This document shows, piece after piece, positions 1 to 7,797 of a stretch of 64,000 nt of DNA. The notes under the pieces are model-generated. The model saw only the letters and a list, made by a program, of their open reading frames with translations. It did no database searches and was not told where the DNA came from. The position numbers were made by a program, and so were the translations under genes. Origin of the DNA: Clostridia bacterium (lineage in GTDB: Bacteria; Bacillota; Clostridia; Christensenellales; CAG-138); assembly GCA_017429985.1 (NCBI GenBank), contig JAFRNW010000042.1, positions 1 to 64,000 on the forward strand, in the 5' to 3' direction. Every line of letters starts with the position of its first letter. Within the stretch, counting starts at the first letter, position 1.

Positions 1-388
1 GGATCAGGCGATCGCGGGCGACAACATCGGCGTACTGCTCCGCGGCGTACAGCGCAACGAGATCGAGCGCGGCCAGGTTCTTGCGAAGCCGGGTTCGATC
101 AAGCCGCACACGCACTTCAACAGCGAGGTGTACGTACTGACAAAGGAAGAGGGCGGACGTCATACCCCGTTCTTCTCCGGCTACCGTCCGCAGTTCTACT
201 TCCGCACGACGGACGTTACCGGCACGATCAAGCTGCCCGACGGCGTTGAGATGGTCATGCCCGGCGACAACATCCGCATGGAAGTGACGCTGATCACGCC
301 GATCGCGATGGAACAGGGACTCCGCTTCGCTATCCGTGAAGGCGGGCGTACGGTTGCATCCGGCGTTGTTGCGAGCGTTATTGAATAA
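1..388 (+). CDS. tuf: Elongation factor Tu, C-terminal part (5' end outside window)
   Basis: The open frame starts before the window and ends with TAA at 386-388, giving about 128 C-terminal residues. EF-Tu carries aminoacyl-tRNA to the ribosomal A site in a GTP-dependent manner. The visible part is the end of domain 2 ([19 protein letters not shown]) and all of domain 3 ([36 protein letters not shown]), the classical EF-Tu C-terminus ending in GVVASVIE. The G domain is missing only because the window cuts it. An intrinsic terminator follows 19 bases after the stop. The gene points toward dnaA and the origin, which is unusual for a highly expressed gene. Confidence 0.97.
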   Translation, partial: DQAIAGDNIGVLLRGVQRNEIERGQVLAKPGSIKPHTHFNSEVYVLTKEEGGRHTPFFSGYRPQFYFRTTDVTGTIKLPDGVEMVMPGDNIRMEVTLITPIAMEQGLRFAIREGGRTVASGVVASVIE

Positions 389-406
389 TCCGCATTACTG
401 TCACGA

Positions 407-434
407 AGGTCCCGGCAAGCGCCGGGACCTTTTT
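407..434 (+). terminator. Intrinsic terminator of tuf
   Basis: A perfect 10-bp stem (AGGTCCCGGC at 407-416 with GCCGGGACCT at 421-430), a 4-base loop and a run of T residues form a canonical rho-independent terminator between tuf and rlmH. Confidence 0.93.
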
Positions 435-465
435 CAAATACGAAGAGACATCAGGAGGGCTGCAG

Positions 466-945
466 ATGACGATCCGCATTGTCTGTGCAGGGAAACTGAA
501 GGAGCAGTATTTCACGGACGCCGTTGCCGATTACCGCAAACGGCTGTCCCGGTTTGCCTCTGTGGATATCCAGGAGGTGCAGGATGAAAAAATCCCCGAT
601 AACGCTTCTGAAGCCGAAGAACGGATCGCAGTCGACAGAGAAGGGGACCGTCTTCTTTCCAGAATCCAACCCAGCGACTATGTCATCGCGCTCGCAATCG
701 GGGGCCACGTCTATTCCTCCGAGCAATTCGCCGATTATATCCTTTCCCTTCAAAACCGCGGAAAGAGCACGATCGTCTTCGTGATCGGCGGTTCGATGGG
801 ACTCTCCTCCGCCGTCATGAAGCGTGCCGATGCCTCTCTTTCGCTGTCCGCCATGACCTTTCCCCACAGGCTCGCGCGGGTGCTGATTCTGGAACAGACC
901 TACCGGGCATTCAAGATCCTTTCCAACGAGCCGTATCACAAGTGA
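466..945 (+). CDS. rlmH: 23S rRNA (pseudouridine-1915-N3)-methyltransferase RlmH
   Basis: This 159-residue protein has the full length of the RlmH (YbeA/SPOUT) family, which methylates pseudouridine 1915 in helix 69 of 23S rRNA on the assembled ribosome. Family features are the N-terminal TIRIVCAGKLKEQYF strand-helix, the E-x-x-R helix near residues 50-53, and the SPOUT knot with VIGGSMGLS (about residues 105-113) followed by LSLSAMTFPHRLARVLILEQTYRAFKI. The start is supported by AGGAGG 8 bases upstream. The gene is commonly found near the replication origin in Bacillota, as here. No partner gene follows directly. Confidence 0.97.
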   Translation: MTIRIVCAGKLKEQYFTDAVADYRKRLSRFASVDIQEVQDEKIPDNASEAEERIAVDREGDRLLSRIQPSDYVIALAIGGHVYSSEQFADYILSLQNRGKSTIVFVIGGSMGLSSAVMKRADASLSLSAMTFPHRLARVLILEQTYRAFKILSNEPYHK

Positions 946-1349
946 TCCGTGATCCGGAATAATCATGCACCGTTTTACCGGTCAGAACCGGCGCTGTTTT
1001 CCGCGTCTTTTATTCTGTTTCCGGTTTGCTTTTCATACGGTTTTATTAATGAAATGTATAAAAAATAATTCGATATAAATTTATGTCCAAATTGTGTACT
1101 GTCCACAGCGTCCACAGGGTTTTCCACAGAAAGCAGTCCATGTTTTTGGGGTTTTTCCATAGTTATCCACATTTTTGTGCACTTTATGCGCCTGTTTTCC
1201 ACTTTTTCGCTTTGCAGGATTTGCATTTGCATCCTGCAAATTTTTATGTTTCCGCTTCTCTTCAGGCCAATAGAACAGCAGTTTTTTCAAGTCCGCCCGT
1301 CATGTGCATGAAGCCTCCGCAGGATGTATCATCATTTCGCAAAATGTAT
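946..1349. other. Non-coding region with AT-rich stretch and DnaA boxes
   Basis: No supported gene lies between rlmH and the terminator of the next reverse-strand gene. The left part holds an AT-rich stretch (about 1040-1085) and the middle a series of DnaA-box-like sequences (described separately). From about 1205 to 1349 nothing further is recognised. Short open frames across this stretch lack ribosome binding sites and homology-like features. Confidence 0.6.
1099..1203 (+). other. Cluster of DnaA boxes (possible second origin module)
   Basis: Six 9-mers close to the DnaA consensus TTATCCACA lie in one orientation within about 105 bases: 1099-1107 CTGTCCACA, 1108-1116 GCGTCCACA, 1120-1128 TTTTCCACA, 1153-1161 TTTTCCATA, 1163-1171 TTATCCACA (exact consensus) and 1195-1203 TTTTCCACT. 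An AT-rich stretch lies immediately to the left. The only exact consensus box that I found in the window is in this cluster and not beside dnaA. Binding and origin activity are inferred. Confidence 0.7.
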
Positions 1350-1377
1350 AAAAGCCATCCACAGTCGGATGGCTTTT
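1350..1377 (-). terminator. Intrinsic terminator of the nucleoside kinase gene
   Basis: An 11-bp perfect stem (AAAAGCCATCC at 1350-1360, GGATGGCTTTT at 1367-1377) with a 6-base loop lies 25 bases downstream of the reverse-strand gene ending at 1402. Read on the reverse strand it continues into a T-rich tail. It could act in both directions. Confidence 0.85.
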
Positions 1378-1401
1378 GCAAGTGTTTTTTACAATTCCGC
1401 A

Positions 1402-3111
1402 TTATTTTTTGTAAAAAGTGTTTCCGCCGATAAACTCGCGCACGATGGAGGTGGGCGGGATCTCGTCCTCGACGTTCGCGTCCAGGAAGTAGTTCAGAAA
1501 TTTCAGGAGCGCGTGCACTTCCTCATACCACTTGCTGTCCGGACGGACATTCATGAGAAGGGGATAAATATGCTTTCTCAGAATCACCGGCTCATAGACC
1601 AATGCGGAATTGAACATGCAGTCCGCCTGCTCCTGGAACGGAAAGATCCATCTTTCCTCGCCCGCCCTGACGCTTGTCCACATGGACAGCGTTTTTTCAA
1701 TGGACGCGCCGCGGGTCTCATAGTCGCGGACCATTCTTCTGAGCAGTCTGATCTGCGTGGTCTGGATCCTGTTGTGGTCATCCAGGTTCAGCGTGGTCAG
1801 CGCGGACACATACAGCTTGAAGATCCGATCCGTATCGACATCCTTCGGGAGCAGCATCGGGTTCAGTCCGTGGATTCCCTCGATCAGAAGGATCGAGTCG
1901 TCGTCGAGACGGAGGTTGGTTCCCTCGCTCGCCCGCTTCTGAAGGACGAAATCAAACGTCGGCTTCAGGATTTCCTTCCCCTCCAGCAGATCTTTCAGAT
2001 GTTTGCGGAAAAGTTTGTTGTCCAGGCACTTGACATGCTCCAGGTCGATGGATCCGTCCGGTTCCCGCTCGACCTTGTCGCGGTCCATATAATAGTCATC
2101 CATCGAAATCAGCGTGGGCTTCTTTCCGTGTACACGGAGTTCAACCGCAAGCCGGTTCGCCGTCGTCGTTTTCCCGGAACTGGAAGGTCCCGCCATCAGG
2201 ACGATTTTCGCTTTTTTCTTGATGATCCGGTCCGCGATGCGGGAAAGCTCCTGTTCATGAAGCGCTTCATTGACACGGATCAGCTGCCGTATTTCTCCGT
2301 TCCGGACAAGATCGTTCAAATCCGCGGCAACGGAGCAATCCATCAGTTTGCCCCAGTCTGCGCTTTTTTTGAATCCGTTCGCCAGAATCGGCATTTCCTT
2401 GAAGGTTGCGGGTTTGTCGTAATCGTCCTCGTCAGGCCGGAGGATCACGACGCCGTCCTTTGTATGATGCAGGTCGAAGACAGAAACATATCCGGTCGAG
2501 CAAGCCATTTCGCCATAGAAATAGTCCATGAATTTTCCGTACTTGTATACGTCGAAATACGGGAACATCCGCCATTCCAGAAGCCTGACCTTATCCGTCT
2601 GTCCGTCTTTCTCGAACATCTCGATCGCTTCATCTACATCTAGTCTGACCCTTTTCAGCGGATAGTCCGCCTCCACGATCCTCCTGCATTCCTTCAGAAG
2701 CTTCTTCGTGTCCTCTTTGGAAAAGGCCGGCTCTTTCGTGACCGTCGCATAGATCCCTTCCGCGACGGCATAGTCAACATGCACACGGGCGTCCGGAAAC
2801 AGATTTCTCATGCCGAGAAGAAACACGAACAGCATGGTCCTTTCATATACGCTCTTCCCTCTGGCATCCTCATACCGGATAAGCGAGATCTTCCCCTTTG
2901 CCGCTCTGATCGCCCTTCGGATGGAACGCGTCTCCTCTTCTGCCGCTTTCTTTACGGGAACATAACCGAGCGTGAACGTTTCTCCTGCCAGCTGCGCAGC
3001 AAGCGGGCGCGTTTTCAGCGAATCGGAATCAAGCTGGAGTCTTTTAACGATATCCTGAAGGCTTTCCCCTTCGCGGACGTCTGTTGAAATGCCGTCGATT
3101 TCCAGTATCAC
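1402..3111 (-). CDS. Nucleoside (uridine) kinase with N-terminal TGS domain
   Basis: This 569-residue protein starts with GTG at 3111, placed by a GAGGAGG ribosome binding site. Residues about 1-60 resemble the TGS domain, and the following region resembles the second additional domain of threonyl-tRNA synthetase. The C-terminal half is a uridine kinase/phosphoribulokinase-type P-loop kinase: Walker A GPSSSGKTT (about residues 309-317), the SMDDYY substrate loop, FDFVLQKR and the LIEGIHGL Walker B strand. Such fused proteins are widespread in Clostridia and are annotated as nucleoside kinases. Substrate and the role of the TGS part are unproven. It has its own promoter at 3146-3175 and its own terminator, so it is a single-gene unit. 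Confidence 0.9.
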   Translation of the reverse strand: MILEIDGISTDVREGESLQDIVKRLQLDSDSLKTRPLAAQLAGETFTLGYVPVKKAAEEETRSIRRAIRAAKGKISLIRYEDARGKSVYERTMLFVFLLGMRNLFPDARVHVDYAVAEGIYATVTKEPAFSKEDTKKLLKECRRIVEADYPLKRVRLDVDEAIEMFEKDGQTDKVRLLEWRMFPYFDVYKYGKFMDYFYGEMACSTGYVSVFDLHHTKDGVVILRPDEDDYDKPATFKEMPILANGFKKSADWGKLMDCSVAADLNDLVRNGEIRQLIRVNEALHEQELSRIADRIIKKKAKIVLMAGPSSSGKTTTANRLAVELRVHGKKPTLISMDDYYMDRDKVEREPDGSIDLEHVKCLDNKLFRKHLKDLLEGKEILKPTFDFVLQKRASEGTNLRLDDDSILLIEGIHGLNPMLLPKDVDTDRIFKLYVSALTTLNLDDHNRIQTTQIRLLRRMVRDYETRGASIEKTLSMWTSVRAGEERWIFPFQEQADCMFNSALVYEPVILRKHIYPLLMNVRPDSKWYEEVHALLKFLNYFLDANVEDEIPPTSIVREFIGGNTFYKK

Positions 3112-3145
3112 GGTTCTTCCTCCTCGTATCTTTCTGTCGGGTATT

Positions 3146-3175
3146 ATTGTATCTTATCTGCCGGATCTTTTACAA
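3146..3175 (-). promoter_or_regulatory. Sigma-A-type promoter for the nucleoside kinase gene
   Basis: On the reverse strand TTGTAA (3170-3175) is followed after 18 bases by TACAAT (3146-3151), 35 bases upstream of the GTG start. Confidence 0.6.
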
Positions 3176-3188
3176 GACGGCTCCCGTA

Positions 3189-3217
3189 TTGGAGGAATCA
3201 CCAGTCTGTGATATACT
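3189..3217 (+). promoter_or_regulatory. Sigma-A-type promoter, forward (Lit-like gene, tsaD)
   Basis: TTGGAG (3189-3194), a 17-base spacer and TATACT (3212-3217) with an upstream TG (extended -10) lie 34 bases before the ATG at 3252. It is back-to-back with the reverse promoter of the kinase gene. Confidence 0.65.
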
Positions 3218-3251
3218 ATTGTTTCACTGATAGATCATACAGAGGTTTCAA

Positions 3252-4049
3252 ATGAAGAAGATTTCGGTTGCACTTGCTACGGTCGGCTCCATGATTCTGA
3301 TTTTCGTGATCATGTTCACCGCGCTGGAAGTAGCGCTCCGCGACACCGCATTCATCAATAACGAATATACGCGGCTCGGCATGGCGAAGAAAATGAACAT
3401 GAGCCAGCAGGATCTTGTCAACTCATGTAAAAAACTGATCGATTACATGCAGGGGAAGACGGACAGTATCGACATTATGGTAACGATTGACGGCGAAAAA
3501 ACCCTGATGTTTGACCAGGAACAGGAAATCGTCCATATGAAGGACGTGCAGAAACTGTATCTGACCGTCAAAAGATACCGCGACATGGGAATCGTCGCTT
3601 TTCTTGTCCTTTATCTGCTCGCCGCCCTTCTTTCTTTCCGCAGCGCGATCCATTCCATCGCGAAGGGATACATTCTCGGCGCTTTTATCATGTCACTTTT
3701 CATTGGTTTCATTGGGACATGGGCAGCGCTCGATTTTTCCAGCTTTTGGACCTCCTTCCATAAAACGCTGTTCTGGAACGATCTGTGGCTGTTCGATCCG
3801 ACTACCAGCAGAATGATCAACATCCTTCCCGAGCATTTTTTCCATGACATGGTGATCCGGATCGTGATATATGCCGCCGGGGTGCTGGTTCTGCTTCTGG
3901 TCATTGCCGTCATTCTGGTTCTCTCCTACAACCACAGACGGGCAAAGGATATGGAAAAAAAGAAATCGCATAAAAAAACCGCTTCTGAAAAAACCGTATC
4001 CTCGACGTCGCCCGACCGTACAGATTCCAATGAAAGCGGTGCGGAATAA
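3252..4049 (+). CDS. TIGR01906 membrane protein (Lit-type lipoprotein transacylase family)
   Basis: This 265-residue membrane protein has an N-terminal hydrophobic segment (about residues 8-26), an exported loop of about 90 residues, then three more hydrophobic segments (about 115-133, 140-160, 203-225) and a Lys/Ser-rich cytoplasmic tail. The block SFWTSFHKTLFWNDLWLFD followed by ILPEHFFHD is typical of the TIGR01906/DUF1461 family. Characterised members (Lit) move an acyl chain within lipoproteins to make the lyso form. The histidines in this block are candidate catalytic residues. The basic tail is longer than usual. RBS AGAGG supports the start. It lies 3 bases before tsaD and is probably cotranscribed with it. 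Confidence 0.78.
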   Translation: MKKISVALATVGSMILIFVIMFTALEVALRDTAFINNEYTRLGMAKKMNMSQQDLVNSCKKLIDYMQGKTDSIDIMVTIDGEKTLMFDQEQEIVHMKDVQKLYLTVKRYRDMGIVAFLVLYLLAALLSFRSAIHSIAKGYILGAFIMSLFIGFIGTWAALDFSSFWTSFHKTLFWNDLWLFDPTTSRMINILPEHFFHDMVIRIVIYAAGVLVLLLVIAVILVLSYNHRRAKDMEKKKSHKKTASEKTVSSTSPDRTDSNESGAE

Positions 4050-4052
4050 CAG

Positions 4053-5102
4053 ATGAGCACGGAATCCAAATATCGTCATATTCTAGAATCCCGGCATGCC
4101 CTGCTCCTGAGCATCGAATCAAGCTGCGACGAAACCGCTGCGGCGGTCGTTGCGGACGGAAGGACCGTAATCTCGGATGTCGTCCATACACAGATACCGC
4201 TTCATCAGGCGTTCGGCGGCGTTGTTCCGGAAATTGCGTCCAGAAATCATGTTGAAATGATCACCCCCGTTGTGGATCTTGCGCTTCAGAAAGCGGGGGT
4301 CCGCCTGGAAGACCTGGACGGGATCGTTGTGACGCACGGCCCCGGTCTTGTGGGTTCTCTCCTGGTCGGCCTGACTTACGCGAAGACGCTGGCTTTTGCG
4401 GCGGATCTTCCGTTCGCAGGCGTTCATCATATCGCCTCTCACATCGCCGCCAACTATATTACCTTTCCCGATCTGGAACCGCCGTTTACCTGTCTTGTCG
4501 CCTCGGGCGGCCACAGCGATCTGATCCGGGTAGACGATTACTACCGTTTTACCCTGATCGGCTCAACCAGGGACGATGCCGCGGGAGAAGCGTTCGATAA
4601 AATCGCGCGTGTGCTGGGTCTTCCTTATCCCGGAGGTCCCGCGCTTGAAAAACTGGCGGAATCAGGAGATCCGAAAAGCATCCGGTTCCATTCCGCTTTT
4701 AACGAAGGCACCTCTTTTGACTTCAGTTTTTCCGGGCTCAAAACCGCCGCCATTCACGAACTGCAGGTCCGGCAGCAGAACGGAACAGAAACATCCGCCG
4801 CAGATATTGCCGCTTCATTTCAGCACACGGTGGTGGAAATCCTTTCTGAAAAAGCGATCCGCGCCGCCCTGGCGTCAGGAGATCATACGCTTGCGCTTGC
4901 CGGCGGCGTCTCTGCCAATTCTGCGCTCCGCAACGCTCTGTTAAAAAAATGCAGCAGAAACGGAATCCGTTTCTGCTGTCCTGATCTCCGTTATTGCACG
5001 GATAACGCCGCCATGGTCGGCTCCGCCGGCTTCTTCCGTTTTCTGGCTGCTCCGCCGGACGACCTTTCCCTGAATGCGATCCCGGGTCTTCCGCTTGCTT
5101 AG
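4053..5102 (+). CDS. tsaD: tRNA N6-threonylcarbamoyladenosine transferase TsaD
   Basis: This 349-residue protein is a full-length Kae1/TsaD family member, which transfers the threonylcarbamoyl group to A37 of ANN-decoding tRNAs together with TsaB and TsaE. Visible motifs are SIESSCDETAAAVV (residues 21-34), THGPGLVGSLLVG, the metal-binding HHIASH (HxxxH), SGGHSDLI, GEAFDKIARVLGLPYPGGP and the C-terminal ALAGGVSANSALR and CTDNAAMVG. About 15 extra residues precede the usual start; no later start codon fits. The 3' end overlaps the convergent sirtuin gene by 4 bases. An antisense terminator for that gene lies inside this coding sequence at 4943-4978. Confidence 0.97.
   Translation: MSTESKYRHILESRHALLLSIESSCDETAAAVVADGRTVISDVVHTQIPLHQAFGGVVPEIASRNHVEMITPVVDLALQKAGVRLEDLDGIVVTHGPGLVGSLLVGLTYAKTLAFAADLPFAGVHHIASHIAANYITFPDLEPPFTCLVASGGHSDLIRVDDYYRFTLIGSTRDDAAGEAFDKIARVLGLPYPGGPALEKLAESGDPKSIRFHSAFNEGTSFDFSFSGLKTAAIHELQVRQQNGTETSAADIAASFQHTVVEILSEKAIRAALASGDHTLALAGGVSANSALRNALLKKCSRNGIRFCCPDLRYCTDNAAMVGSAGFFRFLAAPPDDLSLNAIPGLPLA
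4943..4978 (-). terminator. Antisense intrinsic terminator inside tsaD, probably for the sirtuin gene
   Basis: A perfect 12-bp stem (CAGCAGAAACGG at 4952-4963, CCGTTTCTGCTG at 4967-4978) with a 3-base loop is followed on the reverse strand by seven T residues (A run 4943-4949 on the forward strand). It lies about 120 bases downstream of the stop of the reverse-strand sirtuin gene (5099). On the forward strand no T run follows, so tsaD should not be cut. Confidence 0.75.
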
Positions 5103-5905
5103 CCCCGGTCCGTTTCCTCTTCCTGAAGCAGGGAAACAGCCTCATGCAGCACTTCCCCGATCGGACGGTGAATTGCCAGAGTGGCGCCCGTCTCTTTTGC
5201 CGTATTCGAAAGATTGATGACAACCAAGTGTTTCCCCCGGAAGTAGTCACAAAGGCCGGCCGCCGGATACACCATCAGAGAGGTGCCGCCGATGATCATC
5301 ATGTCCGCCTGCTCAATATGGTGAACCGAGCGCATCAGCGTCGACTGATCAAGTCCTTCTTCATATAATACGACATCCGGCTTGATGGTTCCGCCGCAGG
5401 AACATCTCGGGATTCCGTCCTCTGACTCATCCAGCCTGTCCGTCAGATCCTTCAGAGAATAGAACTTCCTGCATCTCATGCAATAGTTCCGGTATACGGA
5501 TCCGTGCAGTTCAAGAACATTCTTGCTTCCCGCCGCCTGGTGAAGGTTATCGATGTTCTGCGTGATGACCGCCGTCAGTTTTCCGCGCGGAACATCCTCC
5601 TTTCCGGGAAAAGCGCTTCCCCATTCCAGCTTTGCAAGTGCGGTATGCGCAGCATTTGGTTTCGCTTCCGGATATAGCAGATATTTCCTGTAGTACCGGT
5701 AAAAATCCGCCGTTCGCTTCATGAAAAAGGTGTGCGAAATCAGCACTTCCGGGGGATAACCGAATTCTTTTGTTGCCTGAAATACCCCGTTTTCTGAACG
5801 GAAATCCGGGATTCCGCTTTCCGTGGAGACGCCCGCGCCTCCTAGAAAAACAATTCGGGACGCGCTGCGTATCATCTCTGCCAGCAGACTGATTTCATTG
5901 CCCAT
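5099..5905 (-). CDS. NAD-dependent protein deacylase (sirtuin)
   Basis: This 268-residue sirtuin removes acetyl or other acyl groups from lysine using NAD. It shows the Rossmann motif GGAGVSTESGIPDFRS (about residues 20-35), TQNIDNLHQAAG with the catalytic-site NID, ELHGS with the catalytic His, a four-cysteine zinc site (CMRCRKF and CSCGG), IKPDVVLYEE, and GGTSLMVYPAAGL. A GGGAGGTAG ribosome binding site precedes the ATG. The gene is single and diverges from the amidohydrolase gene. Its terminator appears to lie antisense within tsaD. Acyl preference cannot be told from the sequence. Confidence 0.95.
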   Translation of the reverse strand: MGNEISLLAEMIRSASRIVFLGGAGVSTESGIPDFRSENGVFQATKEFGYPPEVLISHTFFMKRTADFYRYYRKYLLYPEAKPNAAHTALAKLEWGSAFPGKEDVPRGKLTAVITQNIDNLHQAAGSKNVLELHGSVYRNYCMRCRKFYSLKDLTDRLDESEDGIPRCSCGGTIKPDVVLYEEGLDQSTLMRSVHHIEQADMMIIGGTSLMVYPAAGLCDYFRGKHLVVINLSNTAKETGATLAIHRPIGEVLHEAVSLLQEEETDRG

Positions 5906-5924
5906 ATGCTACCTCCCTCGGCTG

Positions 5925-5953
5925 TTGATTTTGATATTTCATCTCATTATACT
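5925..5953 (+). promoter_or_regulatory. Promoter predicted to give a leaderless amidohydrolase mRNA
   Basis: TTGATT (5925-5930), a 17-base spacer and TATACT (5948-5953) place transcription start at about 5960, the first base of the ATG. No ribosome binding site lies between the -10 and that ATG. Confidence 0.6.
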
Positions 5954-5959
5954 TGATTT

Positions 5960-7246
5960 ATGTGCATGATTCGATTTTATAATGCAAAAATCGCTCAGTT
6001 TTCGGAACAAAAACCTTTTATTGTGGAAGGGGAACTGTGGACGGAGAACGAGCGCATCCGGTATGTCGGACCTTCCGGCAAACAAATAACGCCGTCTTTT
6101 TCCCGGGAGATCGACTGCGGCGGAAATCTCCTTCTTCCCGGATTTAAAAACGCTCACGCGCATACGGGAATGACTTTCCTGCGTTCCCATGCAGATGAGC
6201 TTCCGCTGCAGCACTGGCTGTTCGACCAGGTCATTCCCTATGAGAATCTGCTGACGGAAAACGATATCTATACGCTTGTGAAGCTGGGCATCCTGGAATA
6301 CCTTTCGTCCGGGATCACTTCCGCGATGGACATGTATTACTTTGCTGAGGCCGCGGCGCAGGCTTCCGTGGACTGCGGTTTCCGCATGGTCATCAGCTGC
6401 GGCGGAAGTCCCCTGGACCGCGCCGTCCGTCAGTATGACTATTTCAAGCATTATCATCCGCTCATTTCCTACCGGCTGGGCGTTCATTCCGAATATACGG
6501 AAAAACGGGAAGACCTGGAGGCCATGGCATCTTTTGCAAAAGCCCGGAAGGAACCGTTCTGTCTTCATCTTCATGAGACGGAAAAGGAAGTCCTGGACTG
6601 CGTTTCCAGGACGGGCATGCGCCCGCTTGAACTGCTGGACAGGGCAGGCGCCTTTTCTTTCGGCGGAACGGGTTATCACCTGATTCATCTGAATGATTCG
6701 GATTATGACATTCTGAAAAACCGCCATGTCTACGCCGTTACCTGTCCGTCCAGCAACCTGAAACTGTCCTCCGGGATCTGTCCGGTCTCTTCTCTCCTCA
6801 GAAAAGAAATACCCGTTGCGATCGGCACCGACGGTCCCGCGAGCAACAACTGTCTCGATATGTTCCGGGAAATGTTTCTCGTCTCCGGTCTCCAGCGGCT
6901 AACCTGCGGAGCGGACGCATGCGGCGCGGAGGATATCCTGACAATGGCATGCTCCACCGGAGCGCAAGCCATGTATCTGGATCAGTGTGATGATCTTATA
7001 GCGGGGAATCTGGCTGACATCATCATGATCGATCTGTCCAAGCCGAATATGCAGCCGGAAAACGACATCCTGCGGAATGTGGTATTCAGCGGAAGCAAGG
7101 ACAATGTTTGCCTGACCATGATCGGCGGAAAAATACTGTATGAGAACGGATCCTATCTGATCCATGATGATCCTGACAGGATCTGCCGGGATGCGGGGGC
7201 AATCATCCGCAGAATGGAAAACACCCTCGCAAAGCGGCCCGGTTAA
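5960..7246 (+). CDS. Amidohydrolase, MtaD/S-adenosylhomocysteine deaminase-like
   Basis: This 428-residue protein belongs to the metal-dependent amidohydrolase superfamily, cytosine deaminase/MtaD/SsnA branch. Seen are FKNAHAHTGM (the HxH metal site, with the first ligand pair after GFKN), RLGVHSEYTE, LHLHETEKEV, HLNDSDYDIL, TCPSSNLKLSSG and GTDGPASNNCLDMF with the conserved Asp. The likely reaction is deamination of an adenosine or guanine-type compound; the substrate is not certain. There is no ribosome binding site before ATG 5960 or the next ATG at 5966, and the promoter points to a leaderless message. The 3' end overlaps the convergent signal peptidase gene by 4 bases. Confidence 0.88.
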   Translation: MCMIRFYNAKIAQFSEQKPFIVEGELWTENERIRYVGPSGKQITPSFSREIDCGGNLLLPGFKNAHAHTGMTFLRSHADELPLQHWLFDQVIPYENLLTENDIYTLVKLGILEYLSSGITSAMDMYYFAEAAAQASVDCGFRMVISCGGSPLDRAVRQYDYFKHYHPLISYRLGVHSEYTEKREDLEAMASFAKARKEPFCLHLHETEKEVLDCVSRTGMRPLELLDRAGAFSFGGTGYHLIHLNDSDYDILKNRHVYAVTCPSSNLKLSSGICPVSSLLRKEIPVAIGTDGPASNNCLDMFREMFLVSGLQRLTCGADACGAEDILTMACSTGAQAMYLDQCDDLIAGNLADIIMIDLSKPNMQPENDILRNVVFSGSKDNVCLTMIGGKILYENGSYLIHDDPDRICRDAGAIIRRMENTLAKRPG

Positions 7247-7797
7247 ATGAACAGATTGATCTGCTGAAACGGAAAAATCCTCAGCTTCACAATCCCTGTG
7301 ATTTTCTGATAGGGAATACAGCCGATATCAATGCTCCGGCTGTCGTAGATCACTTCTCGGTTATCCGACAAAACAAACACCGAATCCTGGGGAACCGTTA
7401 TCTCTTTCATCGCATCCATTGCGTCGGTATTGACCGCATAGGCTTCGCTGACCGGAAGTCCGTTGATGTATACCCGCCCGTTCCGGATTTCCACCGTTTC
7501 GCCGGGGAGCGCTATGATCCGTTTGATTTGGAGTGATCCGCTGACAGGATCCGAAAAAGCAATGATCTCTCCCCGTTCCGGTACAAAAAGATATTTCTTG
7601 GCTCTGTCAATCAGAACGATCTGCTTTTCTTTCAGCATCGGAGACATGCTGGTACCGTCGATTCTGGCGGGAGTAAACCACACGAAAAACAGGAAATAAA
7701 GAACCAGTCCGGCCACCACGATGGCTATCAGCCAGTTCAGAATGGAATTCCAGATATGTATCGGTCGATAGACTTCCGTCCTTCTCTGCGTCATCAT
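7243..7797 (-). CDS. lepB: Signal peptidase I (second copy)
   Basis: This 184-residue type I signal peptidase has one N-terminal membrane anchor (about residues 20-42). The catalytic Ser is in GTSMSPML (about residue 51), the general-base Lys in IKRIIALPGE (about residues 91-100), and VFVLSDNREVIYDSR is the conserved SDNR box. It cleaves signal peptides from exported proteins at the outer membrane face. The start overlaps the stop of the upstream paralogue by 4 bases (ATGA), so the two are translationally coupled. It shares only motifs and overall layout with its neighbour, which suggests an old duplication or division of labour. Confidence 0.94.
   Translation of the reverse strand: MMTQRRTEVYRPIHIWNSILNWLIAIVVAGLVLYFLFFVWFTPARIDGTSMSPMLKEKQIVLIDRAKKYLFVPERGEIIAFSDPVSGSLQIKRIIALPGETVEIRNGRVYINGLPVSEAYAVNTDAMDAMKEITVPQDSVFVLSDNREVIYDSRSIDIGCIPYQKITGIVKLRIFPFQQINLFI

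Noticed and set aside
1324..2643. A 439-codon forward open frame over the nucleoside kinase gene
   Set aside because: It runs antisense to the kinase motifs and through its terminator, and lacks a start signal.
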